Of a stretch of 64,000 nt of DNA, positions 58,909 through 64,000 are shown piece after piece (within the stretch, counting starts at the first letter, position 1; every line of letters starts with the position of its first letter). The notes beneath the pieces were generated by a model that worked only from the letters and a program-made list of their open reading frames with translations, searched no databases and was not told the origin of the DNA. Source of the stretch: Ruminococcoides intestinihominis (GTDB lineage Bacteria; Bacillota; Clostridia; Oscillospirales; Acutalibacteraceae); NCBI RefSeq assembly GCF_040096285.1, contig NZ_JBBMEY010000005.1, positions 18,342-82,341 on the forward strand, written 5' to 3'. The position numbers and the translations under genes were made by a program.

Positions 58909-59262
58909 ATGTATGATACCGCAAGACGGGTCGCACTCGTCAAGCAGCGGGTGCGGGAAAACACCCGCCGGAGGCAGCGGTGCGAGGCAATAAGCCTCTC
59001 CGCAGCGTGTATACTGCTGTGCGCGGCGCTGATGCAGACAGCGGGCACGGTCGTCACTCCGGGACAGACCGCCGCATGGGGCGTGTTCGGCGCGATGCTG
59101 CTGCGGGAGGACGCGGGCGGCTATGTGCTGGTGGCCGTCGTCTCCTTTGCAGCGGCGGTGGTCATCACCGCGCTGTGCTTCCGGCTCAGAAGCAAGGAAA
59201 ACCGGAGAAAAGACGGGACGCATAAGCCGAACCAACACGAAAAGGAGGAGAAAAGCCAATGA
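58909..59262 (+). CDS. Second two-TM protein, candidate anti-sigma paralogue
   Basis: This 117-residue protein repeats the plan of the gene at 57149: a basic cytoplasmic start (YDTARRVALVKQRVRENTRR), TM1 (about 28-46), a short external loop, TM2 (about 70-93) and a charged tail. Its similarity in layout suggests duplication and a function in the same sigma circuit, for instance linking the surface protein downstream to the switch. AAAGGGGG precedes ATG 58909. The stop overlaps the start of the giant gene by 4 nt (ATGA). Confidence 0.6.
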   Translation: MYDTARRVALVKQRVRENTRRRQRCEAISLSAACILLCAALMQTAGTVVTPGQTAAWGVFGAMLLREDAGGYVLVAVVSFAAAVVITALCFRLRSKENRRKDGTHKPNQHEKEEKSQ

Positions 59263-62200
59263 AGAAACGAATACTCAGTATCATGCTTATATGCTGCATG
59301 GTGCTGACGCTGCTGCCGACAGCGGTCTTTGCAGCGGAGACCGGCGCGATGGATACTATCCCCACAAAATTTGATGTGGAGATCGATCTGTGCAATAGAA
59401 CGAGCGACATCAACATCAAGGACAGCAAGACATACTATATCTATTCGTCCTCAAGCGATCCGGACTTTGTCTGGACCAAGAAGATCCAGATCAATGGAAA
59501 GAAGGCGGCACCGCACATTTTTCTGGACAACGTTAACATTCAGGTGAACAAGGACGCCAAGACACCGGCCATCGAGCTGCACGGAAAGGCGTCGGCGTAT
59601 CTGTACTTTATCAACCGGGACAGTAAGCTGACGGGGGCCACCGGACGGGCGGCCATTCAGAAGAACCGCAGCGAGGGGCAGCTGTGCGTGCAGGTGATGG
59701 AGGGCACCACGGTGACGTGTCAGGGTGGCTATAAAGCGGCGGGCATAGGAGGAAGCTGGGCGACCCGCAATATCGCAGAAAGTCTGTTCAACCTGGATAT
59801 GTACGGTCACGGCGCAAATATGCACTTCGGCTCTCAGACGAACCCATCGCTCTGGAGCGGCACCATCATCGCCAAGGGCGGCGATGGAGGAGCCGGCATT
59901 GGCGGCGGCAGAAACGGCAGCGGCGAGAAGCTGTATTTCTACTCAGGTAAAATCGAGGCGAAGGGCGGCGAAGCGGCCTCCGGCATCGGCGGCAGCTTCA
60001 AGGGCCGCGGCCGCGATATCTACATCTACGGCGGCGATATTTCCGCCAAGGGCGGCGATGGAGGAGCCGGTATCGGCGGGGGCTGCTGGAAATCGTTGCA
60101 GGACATGGATGGCGACACCGCAGCCTATAATATCAACATTTACGGCGGCAAGATCAACGCCCACGGCGGATACAACGGCGCGGGCATCGGTGGCGGTCAG
60201 TTCGTCCCGGCGCGCGATATCACCATCACCGGCGGCGAGATCACGGCGCACGGTACGCACGGCGCGGCCATCGGCGGCGGACGCTGGTGTCACGGTCAGA
60301 ACATCACCGTGACGGACGCGAAGCTGAAGCTGACGACAGGATACTCTCGATACATCTCGGACGAGGCGGCAGCTATGGGCTACGGCGATCGTGTATACTT
60401 GGAAAAGGTATACGATATCGACGTAGGGAAAAGATATATAGGAGATCTTGTCAGGAACCCCCTGCCCGAAGACTACAAGTCCATCAAAATAGGCTCATAC
60501 CATGGAAAGCTGGTGAAGCTGAAGGTTGAGGCGCAAGCCATCAACCGCGACGACGAGTTCGCCTTCTTCTGGAATCTCTATGATATTCTGATTCCCAATG
60601 AAAACGGGCGTATCGACGTGCAGCTGCTGACGCTGCCGTACGTGAAGAACTACGGCTGGGCGATCGAAGCGATGGAGATGGAGCTGATCGACGACCCCTG
60701 CAACGGGAAGCACGACTTCGGCTGGGTCGACCGGCAGTCGTGCCACGTCTGGGCATGCCGGAATATGAAATGTCAGGCGCGTGACCCGGTGGCGGAGATG
60801 TCCAAGCAAAACGGAAAGCACATCCCCGGCGACTGGAGCAATCAGAAGCAGCTCTGCACTGTGTGCGGCCATGTGATGGGAACGGACACGAAGGCGCCGG
60901 TGCTGGAGGGTTTGAAGGACGGCGAGAGCTACACCGTCGAGGATACCCTCGATGGAAATCCCGGCGCGTACACCTTCACCGTGAGCGACCCGGCGCTGAA
61001 TGGTGAGACGTCCTCCGGCATCAAGTCGGTGACCATCAACGGCGAGCCGCAAGCCGGCCCCACCTATCGTCTCCCCGCGCCGGATGGCGGCAACAATGAT
61101 GCGGGAGCGGAATATACCGTGGTTGCGACTGACAACGCGGGAAACGAGACTACGGCCACAGTCAGAACCTACAGGCGGCACCATGTGAAGGTCATCAGCC
61201 CGGACGGCAAAAAGACCTACGCCGATCTGATGCTGCCGCACAATGAATATCTGGTGCTCCAGATCAGGCTGCCGGCGGGCGTGTCGGCAACGCTGACCGA
61301 TGAGGCAGACGGGACGAAAATCCCATATGACAAGGAAAAGGGAGAGTTCCGGGCAGGTCTGATCACCAAAAACCGGACGCTCGTGCTGAACTATTCGACG
61401 AAGCATCCAAAGGTCGAGCTTCGCTTGGGGACGGGTCAGTACTTCACGGGATATAACGCGGATTCGGACGAACCGTATTATCTCAAAGGCGCGTCCATGG
61501 ATGAGAATTCCTATCAGATAGGCATGTGGGTCGACACGGACGCGAAGCCAGGCTATTACCTCAGCTCTCCGAAGCGCTACACGCAGGAAGAGCTGGCAGC
61601 GCTTGACGAGTCCCTCTGGAAGGAATACAAGATAGCGGAAGCCACGCCGGGATCGATCGTGCTGCCATTTATCTTAATCACAATAGACGCTGCGGCGTAT
61701 GAAGAAAACGGCGGTTGGTATGTCTATGCCAAAGCCACGAACCCGACGGGAACGACCTATGTCTCTACGCCGAAGATGATCATTGACGTCGAGAACCCGA
61801 AAGCCATTGATCTTTCTACCGGAAAGGACCTGAAGAGCTATGGTAAGTATTACGGCGACCTGCGGTTCAAGGTAGAGGACTCATCGCCCGTCACGGTTCG
61901 TTGCCATACATCCCCGAGTGGGAAAGCTGAGCTTCTGACGCCGGATGAAAATGGCGTTTATACGATCCCGGCAGAGTATGACAACAGCATCCAACACACG
62001 CTTATCATCGAAGACGCCTGCGGAAATGTGGCCTCCTACAAGTCGTTCAGGGTTTTCTGGAACTACCTGACCAATGTGCGGGAGAAGGACCATTGGGATG
62101 TGGCGCCTGCGCAGCCGATCCGTATTTCCAGGGAACAGAATCTGAAAGAGGAGCTCTCCAAGGTCCAAATCGGGGTTTTTGCAGCTGACACCTCCGGTTT

Positions 62201-64000
62201 TATACCTGTCGAGGTTTCGTGGGAGATCCCGGCAGACTATGATCCGCAGTCCCAGCGGGAGCAGACCTTCACGGTCAACGGAACGGTGATTCTGGAGGGC
62301 ACCGGAGCACGCTGCAACTCGGGGCTTGATGTTATCACACGTCCGGGAGAGGAGTGGAAGAAGAACATCTCGGTGCAGGTGACCGTGGAGGGCGACCCGC
62401 AGTATAAGGTGACGGTGCAGGATTGCGAAAACGGCAGAGTCAAGGTGGTGAACGCTGCGGGAACCGCCGAGGACGGCACGCCACTGTTCTTTAAGGGCGA
62501 GCTTGTCATGCTCTCCATTGACCCCGACGAGGGCTATATGCTAAGCACGCTGTCCGTCAATGGCAACCCTGCCGCCGTTGCGGTTGGGGACGATACCTAT
62601 ACCTTCACCCAGCCGGAGGGAGATGTTACCATCACCGCAGCGTTTGAAATGCGCAACGAGCATACCGTCACTTTTGACGCTAACGGCGGCTCCGAGCCTG
62701 AGGAGCTGCCCGAGGAGGTCACCACCGCAATGCCCGCTAAGAAGATATTGCACGGCAGCGAGTATTCTCTGCCGGAGTGCGAGTTTATTGCACCCGAAGG
62801 AAAGCAGTTCAAGGCATGGGAGATAGACGGTGCGGAGTATCCGGTGAACGCCCCTGTGACCGTCACTGCTGACATCACAGTCAAGGCGCTGTGGGAGGAC
62901 GCACCTCCCGCCCCTGCCGAGTATACCGTCAGATTCAATGCCAACGGTGGCGGCGGCACAATGGCAGATGTCACCGGTATTTCCGGCAGCTACACCCTGC
63001 CCGCCTGCGGTTTTACTGAACCGGAAGGCAAGCAATTCAAGGGCTGGTCAACCAGTGCCGACGGTTCGGTTATTTCCGGCACGACCTATGAAGTAAGCTT
63101 GGATACTACCTTCTATGCAATCTGGGAGAGTAAAGAGTATCCCATCATCGTAGCGGACGGCAAAGCGACAATCGGTGCAGGAAGCGAAATCAGTAAAGCG
63201 GCGCAAGGTACAACCATTACTCTGACCGCAAATGCGGCTCCTGACGGTAAGGTGTTTGATAAGTGGGTAGTAGAAAGCGGCAGCGCTGCTCTTGAAGATG
63301 CGAACAGTGAAACCACTACTTTCATAATGCCTGCGGAAGCAGTAAGCGTGAAGGCGACTTATAAGGGCGCTCCGCATACCCATACTTTCGATCAGGAAAC
63401 CATAAAGGATGAAGCACTCAAATCGGCTGCCGATTGCACAAACGACGCAGTGTATTACAAGAGCTGCGCCTGCGGCGAAATCAGCACAACAGAAACCTTT
63501 ACAGCTGCGGATACTGCTCTCGGACACGATTGGGCAACTGATTGGAATAAGGACGCAGACAATCACTGGAAGGAGTGCAGTCGCTGCCACAAGAAAAAAG
63601 ATAATGCGGCGCACGATTACGGCGAGGACAACATCTGCGATACCTGCGGATATGACAAGACCGTACCGCATACGCACAATCTGACCCTCGTTCCCGCAAA
63701 GGCTCCTACTTGCACGGAGAAAGGCAACACGGCATATTACACCTGCGACGGCTGTGACAAGTGGTTTGAGGATGCAACCGGTGCATCCGAAATTACCGAC
63801 AAGACAAGCGTAATCCTTGCGGCAACAGGTCATAGCGCTTCCGACTGGAAGTCCGATAATACCGATCACTGGAAAGAGTGCACCGTTGTCGGCTGCGGCG
63901 TGATCATCGAGGGCAGCAAGGCGGCGCATACCGCCGGCGAATGGATTATCGACACCCCGGCAACAGCTACCACAAGCGGCTCAAAGCATAAGGAATGCAC
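59259..64000 (+). CDS. Very large secreted surface protein, 3' end outside the window
   Basis: The frame from ATG 59259 stays open to the window end (over 1,580 codons). A signal peptide (MKKRILSIMLICCMVLTLLP, cleavage near FAAE) leads to a beta-helix-like region (about 160-345) with six GAGIGGG-type repeats alternating with short strands. Bacterial Ig-like segments follow, then Listeria-type InlB B-repeats (VTFDANGG near 1138; VRFNANGGGG and KGWST further on) and Cys/His/Trp-rich repeats (HWKECSRCH, CDTCGYDK, HWKECTVVGCG). It is probably a wall-associated adhesin or sensor; the anchoring signal is not visible yet. Confidence 0.85.
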   Translation, partial: MKKRILSIMLICCMVLTLLPTAVFAAETGAMDTIPTKFDVEIDLCNRTSDINIKDSKTYYIYSSSSDPDFVWTKKIQINGKKAAPHIFLDNVNIQVNKDAKTPAIELHGKASAYLYFINRDSKLTGATGRAAIQKNRSEGQLCVQVMEGTTVTCQGGYKAAGIGGSWATRNIAESLFNLDMYGHGANMHFGSQTNPSLWSGTIIAKGGDGGAGIGGGRNGSGEKLYFYSGKIEAKGGEAASGIGGSFKGRGRDIYIYGGDISAKGGDGGAGIGGGCWKSLQDMDGDTAAYNINIYGGKINAHGGYNGAGIGGGQFVPARDITITGGEITAHGTHGAAIGGGRWCHGQNITVTDAKLKLTTGYSRYISDEAAAMGYGDRVYLEKVYDIDVGKRYIGDLVRNPLPEDYKSIKIGSYHGKLVKLKVEAQAINRDDEFAFFWNLYDILIPNENGRIDVQLLTLPYVKNYGWAIEAMEMELIDDPCNGKHDFGWVDRQSCHVWACRNMKCQARDPVAEMSKQNGKHIPGDWSNQKQLCTVCGHVMGTDTKAPVLEGLKDGESYTVEDTLDGNPGAYTFTVSDPALNGETSSGIKSVTINGEPQAGPTYRLPAPDGGNNDAGAEYTVVATDNAGNETTATVRTYRRHHVKVISPDGKKTYADLMLPHNEYLVLQIRLPAGVSATLTDEADGTKIPYDKEKGEFRAGLITKNRTLVLNYSTKHPKVELRLGTGQYFTGYNADSDEPYYLKGASMDENSYQIGMWVDTDAKPGYYLSSPKRYTQEELAALDESLWKEYKIAEATPGSIVLPFILITIDAAAYEENGGWYVYAKATNPTGTTYVSTPKMIIDVENPKAIDLSTGKDLKSYGKYYGDLRFKVEDSSPVTVRCHTSPSGKAELLTPDENGVYTIPAEYDNSIQHTLIIEDACGNVASYKSFRVFWNYLTNVREKDHWDVAPAQPIRISREQNLKEELSKVQIGVFAADTSGFIPVEVSWEIPADYDPQSQREQTFTVNGTVILEGTGARCNSGLDVITRPGEEWKKNISVQVTVEGDPQYKVTVQDCENGRVKVVNAAGTAEDGTPLFFKGELVMLSIDPDEGYMLSTLSVNGNPAAVAVGDDTYTFTQPEGDVTITAAFEMRNEHTVTFDANGGSEPEELPEEVTTAMPAKKILHGSEYSLPECEFIAPEGKQFKAWEIDGAEYPVNAPVTVTADITVKALWEDAPPAPAEYTVRFNANGGGGTMADVTGISGSYTLPACGFTEPEGKQFKGWSTSADGSVISGTTYEVSLDTTFYAIWESKEYPIIVADGKATIGAGSEISKAAQGTTITLTANAAPDGKVFDKWVVESGSAALEDANSETTTFIMPAEAVSVKATYKGAPHTHTFDQETIKDEALKSAADCTNDAVYYKSCACGEISTTETFTAADTALGHDWATDWNKDADNHWKECSRCHKKKDNAAHDYGEDNICDTCGYDKTVPHTHNLTLVPAKAPTCTEKGNTAYYTCDGCDKWFEDATGASEITDKTSVILAATGHSASDWKSDNTDHWKECTVVGCGVIIEGSKAAHTAGEWIIDTPATATTSGSKHKEC

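Larger units (their letters stand above)
16066..64000 (+). mobile_element. Integrative conjugative element at lysS, right end outside the window
   Basis: A complete set of conjugation genes (MobC, relaxase, VirD4, VirB2/B3/B4/B6-like proteins, NlpC/P60 hydrolase, PcfM) begins directly behind lysS, together with a partition pair, TnpV and a surface adhesin with its sortase. Codon use changes at the lysS 3' end from CTA-rich to CTT/CTG-rich leucine. No integrase, recombinase or second copy of the lysS end was seen up to 64 kb, so the right end must lie further on. Whether the GC-rich part after 56.3 kb belongs to the same element is uncertain. Confidence 0.8.

Noticed and set aside
60495..61406. 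Long minus-strand frame (303 codons) within the giant surface gene
   Set aside because: Antisense frames are common in GC-rich genes; the plus frame has signal peptide and repeats, the minus frame has no recognisable domain.
63048..63929. Minus-strand frame of 293 codons
   Set aside because: Antisense to the conserved InlB and Cys/His repeats of the surface protein; no start signal or family pattern.

Overview
The window joins two kinds of DNA. Positions 1 to about 16,095 are an AT-rich Clostridia-type chromosome. The gene content (bioY under a BirA-type operator, a NiCo riboswitch before a cation efflux gene, ftsEX with its peptidoglycan hydrolase, a DUF4830 protein, greA-lysS) and a strong liking for the leucine codon CTA point to a gut Oscillospiraceae/Ruminococcaceae-like firmicute. 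The species cannot be fixed from the sequence alone. This part holds the 3' end of mnmA, bioY, a CDF metal exporter, a lone HicB-like protein, ychF (minus strand), a hotdog thioesterase, a HAD phosphatase, rsuA, an MsmX/UgpC-type ABC ATPase, a CdaR-like regulator, ftsE-ftsX-M23 hydrolase, two unknown genes, greA and lysS.

From the last codons of lysS to at least 56.2 kb lies an integrative conjugative element (ICE). Its left end appears to be the lysS 3' end; its integrase and right end are not in the window. In order it carries: a cluster of small DUF6462 DNA-binding proteins; a roughly 480-nt region rich in hairpins that looks like a structured RNA; a ParM/ParR-like partition pair with small membrane and Cys-rich proteins; a lipoprotein; a 1,792-residue thioester/Cna-B adhesin ending in LPQTG; DUF5688, RadC/JAB and DUF3991-TOPRIM proteins; a phased 32-bp hairpin array and inverted repeats that are the best oriT candidates; MobC and the MobA relaxase; a DUF3801-like protein and the VirD4 coupling protein; an XRE regulator; the type IV secretion core (VirB2-like pilin, VirB6, PrgI/VirB3, VirB4, NlpC/P60 hydrolase); PcfM; a 2,550-residue protein with methylase and helicase motifs that contains an out-of-frame tnpV gene; a sortase that can anchor the adhesin; a tandem SpoVG protein; and DUF6674. 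Terminator or attenuator hairpins stand in front of many of these genes, so the operon is probably read with regulated antitermination.

From about 56.3 kb GC content and codon use change sharply (GC-rich, GGC/CTG codons). This segment is a compact signalling cassette: a small HTH protein, an ECF-type sigma factor, a two-TM candidate anti-sigma, a polytopic membrane protein, a PrsW-family intramembrane protease, a second two-TM protein related in layout to the first, and a very large secreted surface protein that runs off the window. It is probably cargo on the ICE or a neighbouring insertion. The overlapping stops and starts indicate co-translation, and the family knowledge suggests a surface-stress or surface-sensing sigma switch controlling the giant exported protein.
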